This document shows positions 27,783 to 37,150 of a stretch of 64,000 bases of DNA, piece after piece. The notes beneath the pieces are model-generated. The model saw only the letters and a program-made list of their open reading frames with translations, was not told the DNA's origin and ran no database searches. Position numbers and translations under genes: made by a program. The number at the start of each line of letters is the position of its first letter. Position 1 is the stretch's first letter. The stretch is from Clostridiales bacterium (GTDB lineage Bacteria; Bacillota; Clostridia; Oscillospirales; CAG-272), in assembly GCA_012840355.1 (NCBI GenBank), contig DULN01000006.1:69514-133513 (forward strand). The letters run 5' to 3'.

Positions 27783-30183
27783 AAAGAAATGGCAAGACGA
27801 GTGGGATCGCCGCTCTGCTTTCGTAGCCAAAAACGACTACACTTTACCTAAGTATTACGCGCTCGTAGAGTTCCCATATCCTTCGGGGCAGGGGCTTCAC
27901 ATCGGCCATCCACGCCCCTATACAGCAATGGACATTATAGCCCGCAAAAAGCGCATGCAGGGCTATAATGTGCTTTTCCCGATAGGCTGGGACGCGTTTG
28001 GCCTACCGACAGAAAACTATGCGATAAAAAACAAAATCAAGCCCCAGATTATCACCGAGCGCAACATCGCGACATTCAAGAGACAGATTAAGTCGCTTGG
28101 CCTTTCGTTCGACTGGTCGCGCGAGATCAACACCACCGATCCGTCCTATTACAAATGGACGCAGTGGATATTCATCCAGCTTTTCAAGCATGGGCTCGCA
28201 TATAAAAAGGAGATAGCCGTCAACTTCTGCACCTCGTGCAAAGTCGTGCTTGCTAACGAAGAGGTTGTCGGCGGCGTCTGCGAGCGCTGCGGCGGGGAAG
28301 TGGTTCGCAAAGTCAAAAGCCAGTGGCTGCTCAAAATTACCGATTACGCCCAGCGGCTCATCGACGGGCTTGCCGACCTCGACTTCATCGAGCGCGTCAA
28401 AACCCAGCAGATCAACTGGATTGGCCGGTCCGACGGCGCGGAAATCAAGTTTGGCACCAGCGCCGGCGACGAGATTGTCGTCTTCACCACCCGGCCTGAT
28501 ACCCTTTTCGGCGCGACATACATGGTAATGGCTCCCGAACATACACTTGTCGAAAAATGGATAAGCGCCGGTATAATTAAAAATGCCGACGAAGTCAGGG
28601 CGTATCAGGCACAGGCGGCAAGAAAGTCCGATTTCGAACGCACCGAGCTTCAAAAAGAGAAGACTGGCGTGCGGCTCGACGGCGTTGTAGCAATAAACCC
28701 CGCAAACGGCGTGAGCATACCGATATTTATCTCGGACTATGTCCTCGCTACTTACGGCACAGGCGCGATTATGGCGGTTCCCGGCCATGACACGCGCGAC
28801 TGGGAATTTGCAAAGAAGTTCGGATTGCCAATCGTCCAGGTAGTTGCCGACAGCAGCGGCGCCGAGGTAGACGTCGAGAGCGGCGCGTATACCGAAACCG
28901 AAACCGGCGTGCTCGTCAACTCCGATTACCTAAACGGCCTCAGCGTCGAAGACGCAAAGAAGAAGATAGTCGAGGTGCTCGGTGAAAAAGGGCTTGCGCA
29001 GCCGAAGGTCAACTACAAGCTGCGCGACTGGGTGTTCTCGCGCCAGCGCTATTGGGGCGAGCCGGTGCCGATGGTTTGGTGCGAGAAGTGCGGCTGGGTG
29101 CCGCTTCCCGAGGACCAGCTCCCGCTGCTTCTGCCTGACCTTGACGAGTATGAGCCGACCGACACCGGCGAGTCGCCGCTCGCGAAGTGCGAGGAGTGGG
29201 TCAACACCACCTGCCCAAAGTGCGGCGGCCCCGGTAAGCGCGAGACCGACGTTATGCCCAACTGGGCGGGCAGCTCGTGGTACTTCATCCGCTACTGCGA
29301 CCCGCACTGCGACAACGCGCTCGCATCGCCCGAAGCGGTAAAGTATTGGATGCCGGTCGACTGGTACAACGGCGGTATGGAGCATGTGACGCTTCACCTG
29401 TTATACTCACGTTTCTGGGCGCAGTTCCTTTACGATATCGGCGTGCTGCCGTATTCCGAGCCTTACCTCAAGCGCACCGCGCACGGCATGATACTCGGCG
29501 AAAACGGCGAGAAAATGTCAAAGTCGCGCGGCAATGTCATAAATCCCGACGACATAGTCGAGGAGTACGGAGCCGACACTTTGCGCCTTTACGAGATGTT
29601 CATAGGCGACTTTGAGAAAGCGGCGCCTTGGTCGCCCGCCTCTATACGCGGCTGCCGCAGGTTCCTCGAGCGCGTCGCCGCTTTGCCCGAGCTCATATCG
29701 GGCGAGGGAGTGACGCCCGAGCTTGAGCGGGACTTCCACAAGACGATAAAGAAAGTCACGCTCGATATCGACAACATGAAATTTAATACCGCGATCGCCG
29801 CGATGATGACGCTGCTCAACAAGATAAACGACACAGGCCGCCTAACGAAAGACGAATTTGCCACGTTTATAACGCTGCTTTGCCCGTTTGCGCCCCACCT
29901 GTGCGAGGAGCTTAACCAGACTGTGCTCGGAAGCAGCGAGCTGATCTCGCTGGCAAAGTGGCCAGAGTGGGACGAGTCGAAGACCGTTGACGAAGAGGTC
30001 GAGATAGCGGTTCAAATCAACGGTAAACTGCGCGGCACGCTCGTTATTCCGATGGGCGCCGAGCAAGCCGCCGTCGTCGCCGCGGTTCGCGCAGATGAAA
30101 AGTTTGCCCCGATGCTTGAGGGCAAGACGGTCATAAAAGAAATATACGTTCCAAACAAACTTGTCAACTTGGTAATCAAATAA
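27757..30183 (+). CDS. leuS: Leucyl-tRNA synthetase
   Basis: Class I aminoacyl-tRNA synthetase charging tRNA-Leu. The 808 residues contain the HIGH-type motif in [14 protein letters not shown], a zinc-type knuckle ([14 protein letters not shown] and CERCGG), the editing domain with [13 protein letters not shown], the KMSKS loop in [16 protein letters not shown] and the C-terminal anticodon domain. ATG 27757 is chosen over GTG 27751. It ends the block begun by the radical SAM gene; rpsU then has its own promoter. Confidence 0.97.
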   Translation: MKYDHKAIEKKWQDEWDRRSAFVAKNDYTLPKYYALVEFPYPSGQGLHIGHPRPYTAMDIIARKKRMQGYNVLFPIGWDAFGLPTENYAIKNKIKPQIITERNIATFKRQIKSLGLSFDWSREINTTDPSYYKWTQWIFIQLFKHGLAYKKEIAVNFCTSCKVVLANEEVVGGVCERCGGEVVRKVKSQWLLKITDYAQRLIDGLADLDFIERVKTQQINWIGRSDGAEIKFGTSAGDEIVVFTTRPDTLFGATYMVMAPEHTLVEKWISAGIIKNADEVRAYQAQAARKSDFERTELQKEKTGVRLDGVVAINPANGVSIPIFISDYVLATYGTGAIMAVPGHDTRDWEFAKKFGLPIVQVVADSSGAEVDVESGAYTETETGVLVNSDYLNGLSVEDAKKKIVEVLGEKGLAQPKVNYKLRDWVFSRQRYWGEPVPMVWCEKCGWVPLPEDQLPLLLPDLDEYEPTDTGESPLAKCEEWVNTTCPKCGGPGKRETDVMPNWAGSSWYFIRYCDPHCDNALASPEAVKYWMPVDWYNGGMEHVTLHLLYSRFWAQFLYDIGVLPYSEPYLKRTAHGMILGENGEKMSKSRGNVINPDDIVEEYGADTLRLYEMFIGDFEKAAPWSPASIRGCRRFLERVAALPELISGEGVTPELERDFHKTIKKVTLDIDNMKFNTAIAAMMTLLNKINDTGRLTKDEFATFITLLCPFAPHLCEELNQTVLGSSELISLAKWPEWDESKTVDEEVEIAVQINGKLRGTLVIPMGAEQAAVVAAVRADEKFAPMLEGKTVIKEIYVPNKLVNLVIK

Positions 30184-30226
30184 GTTAATTATTGAGCAGA
30201 AATTCGGCTCAACATCAAATTTTTAC

Positions 30227-30255
30227 TTGACAACGTGGATATATTGGTGTATAAT
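30227..30255 (+). promoter_or_regulatory. Sigma-A promoter of rpsU
   Basis: Exact TTGACA (30227-30232) and TATAAT (30250-30255) with 17 bases between, followed by a leader of about 110 bases with two small hairpins (GCGCGTCAAGGCGCG and GCGGCAAATGCCGC). Confidence 0.92.
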
Positions 30256-30369
30256 TTCTTATGTATTTCAAATGAGAGAATGTGATAAATCGTGGTTTGG
30301 CGTTGCTATTGCGCGTCAAGGCGCGTGAATCGGATGCGGCAAATGCCGCTGCGGAGGGAGGGATGAAGA

Positions 30370-30546
30370 GTGGCTGAGGTACGGATTAAAGAAAATGAGA
30401 CACTTGATATGGCTCTTCGCAGATTCAAGCGTCAGTGCGCCAAAGCCGGGGTGCTCTCGGAGCTCCGCAAGCGGGAACATTACGAGAAGCCCAGCGTAAA
30501 GCGCAAGAAAAAGTCCGAAGCGGCTAGAAAGCGCAAGCACAGATAA
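30370..30546 (+). CDS. rpsU: Small ribosomal subunit protein S21
   Basis: Ribosomal protein S21, 58 residues, starting with GTG at 30370 behind GGAGGGAGG. The sequence runs [18 protein letters not shown], then [19 protein letters not shown] and an Arg/Lys-rich end, matching the family throughout. It is expressed from the consensus promoter at 30227 and closed by a strong terminator. A four-codon ATG frame at 30363 overlaps the start and is unlikely to matter. Confidence 0.97.
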   Translation: MAEVRIKENETLDMALRRFKRQCAKAGVLSELRKREHYEKPSVKRKKKSEAARKRKHR

Positions 30547-30562
30547 ATTATTGGATACTTGG

Positions 30563-30592
30563 CGCCGTTCGGTTTTACCGAACGGCGTTTAT
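30563..30592 (+). terminator. Terminator of rpsU
   Basis: CGCCGTTCGG-TTTTA-CCGAACGGCG followed by TTTATTTT. Confidence 0.92.
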
Positions 30593-30623
30593 TTTATAGA
30601 AGGCAATCCAATACTTTCGGAAC

Positions 30624-30657
30624 AAAAAAGCCTTCGGCGCCGGCCGAAGGCTTTTTT
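30624..30657. terminator. Bidirectional terminator
   Basis: Perfect 15-base-pair stem with A6 on the left and T6 on the right, between rpsU and the convergent hydratase gene; it ends three bases past the hydratase stop. Confidence 0.92.
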
Positions 30658-30659
30658 AT

Positions 30660-32837
30660 TTATTTGCGCTTTATATTTTTGAGGCAGCCTGCGAGTATAA
30701 TCTCGCGCTCTTCTTCGGTGAGCGGGTCCATATGTAGCGCAAGCGGTGTATTTGAGCCGTCAGGCTTTATTACAAACGCGTCAAACTCTGTCGCGCCATC
30801 TTCGACCGCTTTGCGCACATTCCTGACGAGGATATAATCGCCTACGCCGAAAGGCAGGCTATGCACGTCTATGTCGGTGGTAAACGGCAGCATACCCCAG
30901 TTTATGAGGTTGCTGCGGTAACGCTTTGTCGCGTATTCTTTCGCGATATTGGCGGCGCCGCCGAGCACGCGCTGGCAGGATGCCGCCTGCTCGCGAGCGG
31001 ATCCGTCGCCGGGCTTTACAGCATAGATAACGCTTGCTATTTGCGGGGAATCTGTGCCGACAAGTTCTTTTACAGCCGCTAGCACCTCGGCGGGTGGCGC
31101 GTCTTTGACTGCCGCTTTAGCGCGCGTTACATATCCCGGGTCCTTACGCGAGAGAGTGAAATCGGCAAGCCTAATCGGGTTTGAGCGGTACGACGAGGTC
31201 TCGCCCGAGGGTATAAGCTCGTCTGTGGTGGTGACCGGGTCGTCAATCACAGAGCAGACTACAAGTAGCAGATGCTCGCCCAGTGGGTCGAAATCCGGCC
31301 AGTCTGTGATGTTGGGGCCATAGACGAGCGGGGTCTCAGGCTTCGGATTGCCCCAGCCGTTGTAGACGCGCGCGCGGTATGACCTGTCGTCAAAGGTGTA
31401 CTCGTAATCTCCGTACTCAACGTCAAGCGAGAGCGCCGAGGTCAATATGCCGCCGTTTTTCGCAGTCGCGGCAATCGAGCGCGCGTCCATGAGCGCGACC
31501 GCGGCGATTTGCCCTTCGCTGGCTTTCGAGCCCTCGCGATGCGGGAAGTTGCGCGTCGTATGGCGTATCGAGAACCCTCCATGCGCGGGCACGTCGCCGG
31601 CTCCGAAGCAGGGTCCGCAGAACGCGGTACGCAGCGTCGCGCCGGCGCTGATAAGCCTTGAAGCGACGCCGTTTTTGAGTATCGCCGACATGACAGGTTG
31701 GCTGCCGGGATAAATTGAGAGCGAGAATGCGTCGTTCCCGATACCGGCATCACCCAAAATATCCGCCGCCGCGCAGATGTTGTCGAATGTGCCGCCCGCG
31801 CAGCCTGCGATAATGCCTTGATCGACGCGGATTTTCCCGTCGGGCGTTATCTTGCCGGTAAGGTCTATATCGCTGTTTTTCAGCGTGTCGTAGGGGTTTG
31901 CAATCACGTCGGAGAGCTTGTACGCCTTGCTCGGGTGGCAGGGCAGAGCGATCATCGGCTCGATAGCCGATAGGTCGACCTCGATAAGCCCGTCGTAGAA
32001 TGCTATCTCGCCCGGGGCGAGCGGGGCAAAGTCCTGCGGCCTGCCATGGATGCGGAAGTAACGCTCGGTCTCTTCGTCGGTCATCCAAATCGACGATAGG
32101 CAGGTCGTTTCAGTGGTCATCACGTCGATGCCGTTGCGGTACTCGATAGGCAGATTCTTAATGCCGTCGCCGATGAACTCCATTATCTTGTTGGTGACAT
32201 ATTTTCTATCGAATACAGCTCCGATAATCGCGAGCGCAACATCGTGCGGGCCGACGCCGGGCCGCGGTGCGCCGCGCAGCAATACGGCGACGACTTCTGG
32301 CATGTCTATATCGTATGTCTCGCCGACAAGCTGCTTGACAAGCTCTGGGCCGCCTTCTCCAATGCCGAGCGTGCCGAGCGCGCCGTAGCGGGTATGGCTG
32401 TCCGAGCCTAAAATCATGCGCCCGCATCCTGCGAACTGCTCGCGCATATATGAGTGAATGACCGCCTGGTGCGCCGGCACGAAAATCCCGCCATATTTTT
32501 TAACCGCCGAAAGGCCGAACATGTGGTCGTCCTCGTTAATCGTGCCGCCGACGGCGCAAAGGCTGTTGTGGCAGTTTGTAAGCACATAGGGCACCGGGAA
32601 CTCCTCTAGCCCGCGCACGCGAGCAGACTGGATTATCCCGACGTATGTAATGTCATGCGAAGCAAGCGCGTCAAACTTCAGATGAAGCTGATTGCTTTCG
32701 CCGCCCGACACGTCGTGAGCTTTTAGTATACGGTATGCTATTGTGGCGCGACGTGCCTCTTCTGGGCTTATGTCGCATCTTGCGGCAATCTCTCTGCCGC
32801 CTTTTATGAATACTCCGCCATCATGTAGTTTTATCAT
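30660..32837 (-). CDS. Aconitase-family hydratase
   Basis: Iron-sulfur hydro-lyase of the aconitase superfamily, 725 residues from ATG 32837, which follows AAAGGA. The cluster cysteines are visible in [12 protein letters not shown] and [10 protein letters not shown], and [20 protein letters not shown] and [20 protein letters not shown] match aconitase substrate loops. The swivel domain contains [20 protein letters not shown]. It is closer to the YbhJ-like hydratase group than to housekeeping aconitase. No citrate-cycle or leucine genes are near, so the substrate is open. It may share a message with secG, but a terminator lies between. Confidence 0.82.
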   Translation of the reverse strand: MIKLHDGGVFIKGGREIAARCDISPEEARRATIAYRILKAHDVSGGESNQLHLKFDALASHDITYVGIIQSARVRGLEEFPVPYVLTNCHNSLCAVGGTINEDDHMFGLSAVKKYGGIFVPAHQAVIHSYMREQFAGCGRMILGSDSHTRYGALGTLGIGEGGPELVKQLVGETYDIDMPEVVAVLLRGAPRPGVGPHDVALAIIGAVFDRKYVTNKIMEFIGDGIKNLPIEYRNGIDVMTTETTCLSSIWMTDEETERYFRIHGRPQDFAPLAPGEIAFYDGLIEVDLSAIEPMIALPCHPSKAYKLSDVIANPYDTLKNSDIDLTGKITPDGKIRVDQGIIAGCAGGTFDNICAAADILGDAGIGNDAFSLSIYPGSQPVMSAILKNGVASRLISAGATLRTAFCGPCFGAGDVPAHGGFSIRHTTRNFPHREGSKASEGQIAAVALMDARSIAATAKNGGILTSALSLDVEYGDYEYTFDDRSYRARVYNGWGNPKPETPLVYGPNITDWPDFDPLGEHLLLVVCSVIDDPVTTTDELIPSGETSSYRSNPIRLADFTLSRKDPGYVTRAKAAVKDAPPAEVLAAVKELVGTDSPQIASVIYAVKPGDGSAREQAASCQRVLGGAANIAKEYATKRYRSNLINWGMLPFTTDIDVHSLPFGVGDYILVRNVRKAVEDGATEFDAFVIKPDGSNTPLALHMDPLTEEEREIILAGCLKNIKRK

Positions 32838-32870
32838 GCTATACAGTCCTTTCTTTTGGCCTGATAGAAT

Positions 32871-32901
32871 AAAAACCGGGGGTTGTACTAACACAACCCC
32901 C
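32871..32901 (-). terminator. Terminator of secG
   Basis: GGGGGTTGT pairs with ACAACCCCC, and on the minus strand a GGTTTTTATT tail follows. Confidence 0.88.
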
Positions 32902-32938
32902 AATCAGGTAACGGCATTTTATATAAAACCGCACGGGG

Positions 32939-33376
32939 TTACTGGCCTTCTTCAGCGGTAGCTTCCGCCGCGGCAGTCTCTCCTTCAGCGGCTTCATTTT
33001 CCGAAGCGGATGTATCTACGCCGGCCTCGGTAAGCGCTTCTTCGGCAGTAGTGGTTTCGGAGGCTTCAGCGGTTTCTTCCGTCGTTTCGGTTTGGAGCGA
33101 CTTAAGATATTCTTCGTACAGTGCGGCAAGGTCGTTGTCGTCCTGTATTACAAAAACGATAATAACCAAAAGCGCAAAACAAATCGCCACGATCGTGGTG
33201 AGTTTGTTCAGCATCCTGTCGATTGTCTTCGCCTTGGTTTTGCCGAAAAAGGTCTCGGCGCTACCCGAGATTGTGCCAAGGCTGTGCGATTTGCCGGACT
33301 GCATTAGGACCGCAACAGTTAAAAATACCGCAAATATCAGAAGGATTATGCCGAATACTATTTGAACAGGTTCCAT
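32939..33376 (-). CDS. secG: Protein translocase subunit SecG with acidic tail
   Basis: Small membrane subunit of the SecYEG channel. Residues 1-78 are the normal two-helix SecG with FAVFLTVAVLMQSGKSHSLG, GSAETFFGKTKAKTIDRMLN and ICFALLVIIVFVIQ. Residues 90-145 form an unusual tail made almost only of Glu, Ala, Thr and Ser. Typical SecG stops at 70-80 residues. The tail has no membrane segment and would be on the side of the C-terminus. The gene has its own promoter and terminator. Confidence 0.92.
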   Translation of the reverse strand: MEPVQIVFGIILLIFAVFLTVAVLMQSGKSHSLGTISGSAETFFGKTKAKTIDRMLNKLTTIVAICFALLVIIVFVIQDDNDLAALYEEYLKSLQTETTEETAEASETTTAEEALTEAGVDTSASENEAAEGETAAAEATAEEGQ

Positions 33377-33494
33377 TAACTTCCTCCGAAAACGTATATT
33401 TAGGTATAATCAAATCAATATCACGGCTGTATTTTGCAAAACCGGCGTGATTACTTTATGCGCGCGTCGGTTTTTCACGAGCCAAGCGAATTAT

Positions 33495-33523
33495 ATTGTA
33501 TCATATACTTTATAAAATTGCAA
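33495..33523 (-). promoter_or_regulatory. Promoter of secG
   Basis: On the minus strand TTGCAA (33518-33523), 17 bases, TACAAT (33495-33500). Confidence 0.5.
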
Positions 33524-33569
33524 GATGTTTTTGGATTTTCTCTTATTTTTAGACTTCCACAACTTTTGC

Positions 33570-33598
33570 TTGACAGAAGGCTGCCATTGTGATAAAAT
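33570..33598 (+). promoter_or_regulatory. Promoter of tRNA-Ser
   Basis: TTGACA (33570-33575), 17 bases, TAAAAT (33593-33598), 31 bases before the mature tRNA. Confidence 0.85.
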
Positions 33599-33628
33599 TA
33601 ATAACCGGCGTGGTGACCCCGCGTTTAC

Positions 33629-33719
33629 GGAGAGGTGTCCGAGTGGTTTAAGGAACCGGTCTTGAAAACCGGCGATACCCGTGAGGGTACCAAGGGTTCG
33701 AATCCCTTCCTCTCCGCCA
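33629..33719 (+). tRNA. tRNA-Ser (anticodon TGA)
   Basis: Acceptor GGAGAGG pairs with CCTCTCC, the anticodon stem ACCGG encloses loop CTTGAAA, the long variable arm (CGATACCCGTGAGGGTACC region) marks a class II tRNA, and GGTTCGAATCC is the T arm. CCA is encoded. Confidence 0.97.
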
Positions 33720-33733
33720 AAATCATAAAGTTG

Positions 33734-33759
33734 CGCACTCGTCCGAGTGCGATTTTTTT
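33734..33759 (+). terminator. Terminator of tRNA-Ser
   Basis: CGCACTCG-TC-CGAGTGCG followed by ATTTTTTT; its tail touches the 3' end of rsmA on the other strand. Confidence 0.9.
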
Positions 33760-34624
33760 ATAAAATCCCCCGCAGCGCGAGCGCCACGGCGGCGAATTCC
33801 TCAGGCGATAGCGTCTCGCCCCGCCTCTCCGGTTCAATGCCGGCTTCGTTCAGCCGGCGCGCGACTTCTTCCTTATCGCGGCCTGCTGAGAGCGCATTTA
33901 AAATCGTTTTACGGCGTTTGGCAAATGCGGCGGTTACGACTTTGCGGTATTCTTCGCGCGTGACTACTTTCGACGGCGGCTCATGCGGTTCGAGTCTTAC
34001 GACAGCCGACTCGACTTTCGGCGCGGGGATAAAGCTCGACGCGGGCACGCCGAAAAGCTTTTTTACGCTGCAGTACCACGCGACCTCGGCGGTAATCGCG
34101 CCATATTCTGGCGTGGCTGGTTTTGCGGAAAGGCGCGCCGCAACCTCGCGCTGCACCATAATGGTTATCGAGTGAAAACGCACTCCTGACTCGAGCAGCT
34201 TCATTATAACCGGCGTGGTGATGTAATAGGGCAAATTGGCGCAAACCGCGACCTCTTTTCCCGGAAAATGCTCCGATACAAAGATTTTAAGGTCAAGCGA
34301 AAGGAAGTCGGCGCATACGACCTCAACGTTGCTATAATCGGCGAGTGTTTCCCCGAGTATTGGGATAAGCCCTCGGTCTAGCTCGACCGCCGTGACTTTG
34401 GCAAATCGCTTTGCCAGCTCGACCGTAAGCGTGCCTATTCCCGGCCCGATCTCAAGGATGCCACACTCAGCCGGCGCGCCGCACTCTTCGGCGATTTTTC
34501 GTGGCACGGTGGGGTTTATAAGAAAATTTTGCCCAAAGCGCTTGTCAAAATGCCGCCCATACCGGGCCATTAGCTGCTTTACATAGGCAATGTCGGTAAG
34601 TCGGGGTTCTTGTAGGTTTGACAT
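33758..34624 (-). CDS. rsmA: 16S rRNA dimethyladenosine methyltransferase
   Basis: RsmA (KsgA) dimethylates two adjacent adenines near the 3' end of 16S rRNA. The product is 288 residues from ATG 34624. Motifs are FGQNFLINPTVPRKIAEE, the SAM-binding ILEIGPGIGTLTVELAKR, the catalytic NLPYYITTPVIMKLLE (NLPY) and SFIPAPKVESAVVRLEP. A longer in-frame start at 34645 has no ribosome site. It lies alone between two tRNA genes on the opposite strand. Confidence 0.97.
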   Translation of the reverse strand: MSNLQEPRLTDIAYVKQLMARYGRHFDKRFGQNFLINPTVPRKIAEECGAPAECGILEIGPGIGTLTVELAKRFAKVTAVELDRGLIPILGETLADYSNVEVVCADFLSLDLKIFVSEHFPGKEVAVCANLPYYITTPVIMKLLESGVRFHSITIMVQREVAARLSAKPATPEYGAITAEVAWYCSVKKLFGVPASSFIPAPKVESAVVRLEPHEPPSKVVTREEYRKVVTAAFAKRRKTILNALSAGRDKEEVARRLNEAGIEPERRGETLSPEEFAAVALALRGIL

Positions 34625-34654
34625 TCTTAAAGCCTTAAATTGCAAAAATTCAAC

Positions 34655-34683
34655 TTGACAAAACCGAGCATTTGTGCTATAGT
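34655..34683 (+). promoter_or_regulatory. Promoter of tRNA-Thr
   Basis: TTGACA (34655-34660), 17 bases, TATAGT (34678-34683). Confidence 0.85.
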
Positions 34684-34748
34684 ATACTACGTCGATTTCA
34701 AAGCCTATTCATTATAGCATAAAAAATACGCCCTGTAAACAGCAGCAT

Positions 34749-34824
34749 GCTAATGTAGCTCAGCCGGTAGAGCAGTTGATTCGTAATCAACAGGTCGTGG
34801 GTTCGAGTCCCACCATTAGCTCCA
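34749..34824 (+). tRNA. tRNA-Thr (anticodon CGT)
   Basis: Acceptor GCTAATG pairs with CATTAGC, the D arm is GCTCAGCCGGTAGAGC, the anticodon stem TTGAT encloses TTCGTAA, and the T arm has GGTTCGAGTCC. CCA is encoded. Confidence 0.97.
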
Positions 34825-34826
34825 TG

Positions 34827-34862
34827 AGCTCGGCAAGCAAATCAGCCTGCCGGGCTTTTTTT
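34827..34862 (+). terminator. Terminator of tRNA-Thr
   Basis: AGCTCGGCA pairs with TGCCGGGCT (one G-T pair) before a T7 run. Confidence 0.85.
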
Positions 34863-34874
34863 ACGCCAAAAATC

Positions 34875-34901
34875 GCCCCGGCATAAATAGCCGGGGCTTT
34901 T
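34875..34901. terminator. Bidirectional hairpin terminator
   Basis: GCCCCGGC-ATAAATA-GCCGGGGC with TTTTA on the right and, read leftwards, GATTTTT. It probably ends the minus-strand SLH gene. Confidence 0.8.
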
Positions 34902-34916
34902 ATGTTATTTTAACTA

Positions 34917-35969
34917 TTACGCAATCGGGGCGGGGTAACCGTTTTCATCGATAAAGAAATCGGCTGTGCCAACAACATAAGCGCGCAGCTCAACCGCTTT
35001 TTCCTTTATCGCGGCATACTCATCAGCGGAGAGCGTTTCGGTGAAGGTTACGCTTTCGCCCGCAGCGATTTCGGTCGCCGTGAGCATTTCTATGAACAAT
35101 TTGTCAGCCGACCAGGTGTAGATTATCTCGCCATCGGCATCGAAAATCTTAAAGTCGTACTTTTGCCCGGAAGAATGGTTAATGATAACGTCATTGTCGG
35201 TGTTGTTGAATATTGTGAGGCTCATCTCGAGCGCGCCGTCTATCTCTTCTGCGAAGGCGGAAATCCTAACGCCCTTTGTCAGGCTATCGGCAATGTCGAC
35301 AAGGCGCTTTACAACGGTCACCGCTTCGGCGCGGGTCGCGGCGGCTTTGGGATAGAGCATGTTGTCGCCGCGTCCTTTGATAATGCCTAGTATAACGGCT
35401 TTGACAACGTCGTTTTTGTATTCCTCGGATATCTGGTCGTTATCGTCGAACGGCTCGGGCATGATCAAAATAATCGCATAATCGCCGCCAGTGACATAGT
35501 CGAGCGCGGCGATGGTCCAGTGCACCATAACCTCGCGGGTCAGCAGCCTGGTGGGATCAAAGCTGCCACCGGATTTGATTATGCCAGCAGTCACAAGGTC
35601 GTAAAGCTCGCTTGCGCCGAGGTCTTCGTTATCCATATCGTCAAAGTGCTCGGTGATGTCGGGCGCAGCAAAGTATTTAATGCTGATGCCGAGCGCGCGG
35701 TGCAGTAGCCGCACAAACTCGATGCGCGTAATCTCTTTTTCCGGCTCAAAGTTGACGCTTTCCCCGAAAATATCGGGATAGCCGTATTTTTCCGCAGCTT
35801 CTCGGTACCAGGTGGCGTCAAGGTCGGCGTAATCAAACACTTCGACCGCTTCGCCCTCGGGGATATCCGATGAAACGGGCAAAAGCTCAATTTCGTCTGA
35901 TGCGGCTGCGGGTATTGCCAGCGCCGCAAATACAAACAGGCAAAGTAAAAGTGAGACGAGTTTTTTCAT
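34917..35969 (-). CDS. S-layer homology protein with C-terminal BsuPI domain
   Basis: Secreted surface protein of 350 residues from ATG 35969, which follows AGGAGGAATAAA. A signal peptide (residues 1-23) is followed by three S-layer homology repeats, recognisable by FEPEKEITRIEFVRLLHRAL, FDPTRLLTREVMVHWTIAAL and LYPKAAATRAEAVTVVKRLV; such repeats bind pyruvylated wall polymers. The C-terminal 110 residues (MSLTIFNNTDNDVIINHSSG, then YDFKIFDADGEIIYTWS) match the BsuPI domain, named after a Bacillus intracellular proteinase inhibitor. The function of this pairing is unknown; protease inhibition is not shown by sequence. Confidence 0.82.
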   Translation of the reverse strand: MKKLVSLLLCLFVFAALAIPAAASDEIELLPVSSDIPEGEAVEVFDYADLDATWYREAAEKYGYPDIFGESVNFEPEKEITRIEFVRLLHRALGISIKYFAAPDITEHFDDMDNEDLGASELYDLVTAGIIKSGGSFDPTRLLTREVMVHWTIAALDYVTGGDYAIILIMPEPFDDNDQISEEYKNDVVKAVILGIIKGRGDNMLYPKAAATRAEAVTVVKRLVDIADSLTKGVRISAFAEEIDGALEMSLTIFNNTDNDVIINHSSGQKYDFKIFDADGEIIYTWSADKLFIEMLTATEIAAGESVTFTETLSADEYAAIKEKAVELRAYVVGTADFFIDENGYPAPIA

Positions 35970-36085
35970 TTTTATTCCTCCTGCGGTTTTTGGTATCTGT
36001 GGCATACCTTTCACCGCAATTAGACGCTTTCCGTTATAATATGTTTCACAATTCCTCATGATATTACCACGGACGCCTAAAAGAC

Positions 36086-36112
36086 AAAAACGCCGCCTTA
36101 TAAAGGCGGCGT
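36086..36112 (-). terminator. Terminator of the split ATPase gene
   Basis: ACGCCGCCTT and AAGGCGGCGT form a 10-base-pair stem; on the minus strand TTTTTGTCTTTT follows. Confidence 0.88.
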
Positions 36113-36195
36113 GGGCTTGGGGCAATGCTGAAATTAACAGGATATATAGAAGGCAAGTGCAATAAGCCTAAATTTGCAAAGGGGCGAATCCTCCG

Positions 36196-37032
36196 TTAGC
36201 TAAAGATTTTCATCAGAAGGCGTTTGGTGAACTCCTCCTTGCGCGCAAAATCCATCGCCTCGCCGTAGAGCACCTCAAGCCGGTCGTGAAGCGCACGGCT
36301 GGCTTGCAGCTCAGCCGCCGCGCCCGCGTACAGCAGGTCGCGGTATCGCTTAGTGAAGCGTATGCCGCTTTTGTACTGTGTCAGCGCGGTGGGGTCAATA
36401 AACCTTTCCATATTGACGAGCTTATCGCCCTCGCAGTAGCCGTGCTCGTCATAGCGGTAGGGCACAAACGCCGTGTCGGCTCCCAAAAGATAGACCGCGC
36501 GCTCGCGCTTGCCGGAATAGGCATCGTACGAAAGCTCGATGGTCTCGCCATGCGCCAGCGCGCCGTCGATTATCTCGCGCAAAAAGAGGTAACCGATACC
36601 CCGCTCGTCGCGTATGTAAAACCGTTTTGACGCAAACTTTGCGAAAGTGTCAAACGCGACCACGCCGCCTGCGGTGAACGCCTCGAGCGGCCGTATAACG
36701 AGCCTGCCGCACGAGCCTGTGTTTTTGCTTTTATAGCAAGCGGCGATGATTCGCTTTGCCGCAGCCGCCATTTTTTCTGCGAGTATAGCACCGCTGTATA
36801 TGCGCTGCAGCTCGCTTTCAAGCTGTTCGGCGGCATGCAGATAAGCATGAGCCCTAGTGTAGTGCCCATGCTTTTCGTTTATTATATGCTTTATCTCGGC
36901 GCCCGACTCCCGCAGTTTCTCAGTCCGCCAAAACTCGCCGAGATTCACTATTTCGTCGCATACTCCGGGATAATTCGTGTCCCTTACGTGGGAAGGGGTT
37001 CCAATATGCCCGTTTTTGATACGGATTAACAT
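36196..37032 (-). pseudogene. C-terminal part of split P-loop ATPase (PRK06851-like)
   Basis: This fragment continues the ATPase begun at 39523. Homologous sequence starts at HVRDTNYPGVCDEIVNLGEF, which in intact members directly follows DGTAPHV, and runs to a natural-looking end (EEFTKRLLMKIFS). It contains a second ATPase-like half whose P-loop is degenerate (IRDERGIGYLFLREI). The first ATG in frame is at 37032, but no ribosome site lies at a usable distance, and the codons upstream of HV do not belong to the family. The fragment is therefore probably not translated on its own. The family assignment is from memory of these two-domain ATPases. Confidence 0.7.
36981..37002. repeat. Left copy of imperfect 22-base direct repeat
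   Basis: Matches 39229-39250 at 17 of 22 positions. The two copies mark the two break points of the split ATPase. Confidence 0.55.
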
Positions 37033-37150
37033 ATTATTAACATTCTTGGCGCTCCTTTTTGCTATAATTTGTCCTAGTAAGAATAGTGCAGAATGCCTGC
37101 CCACGTAAAGAACGGCGGCCGGCAAAGAAAAATATAATGAGGGAGCGCAT

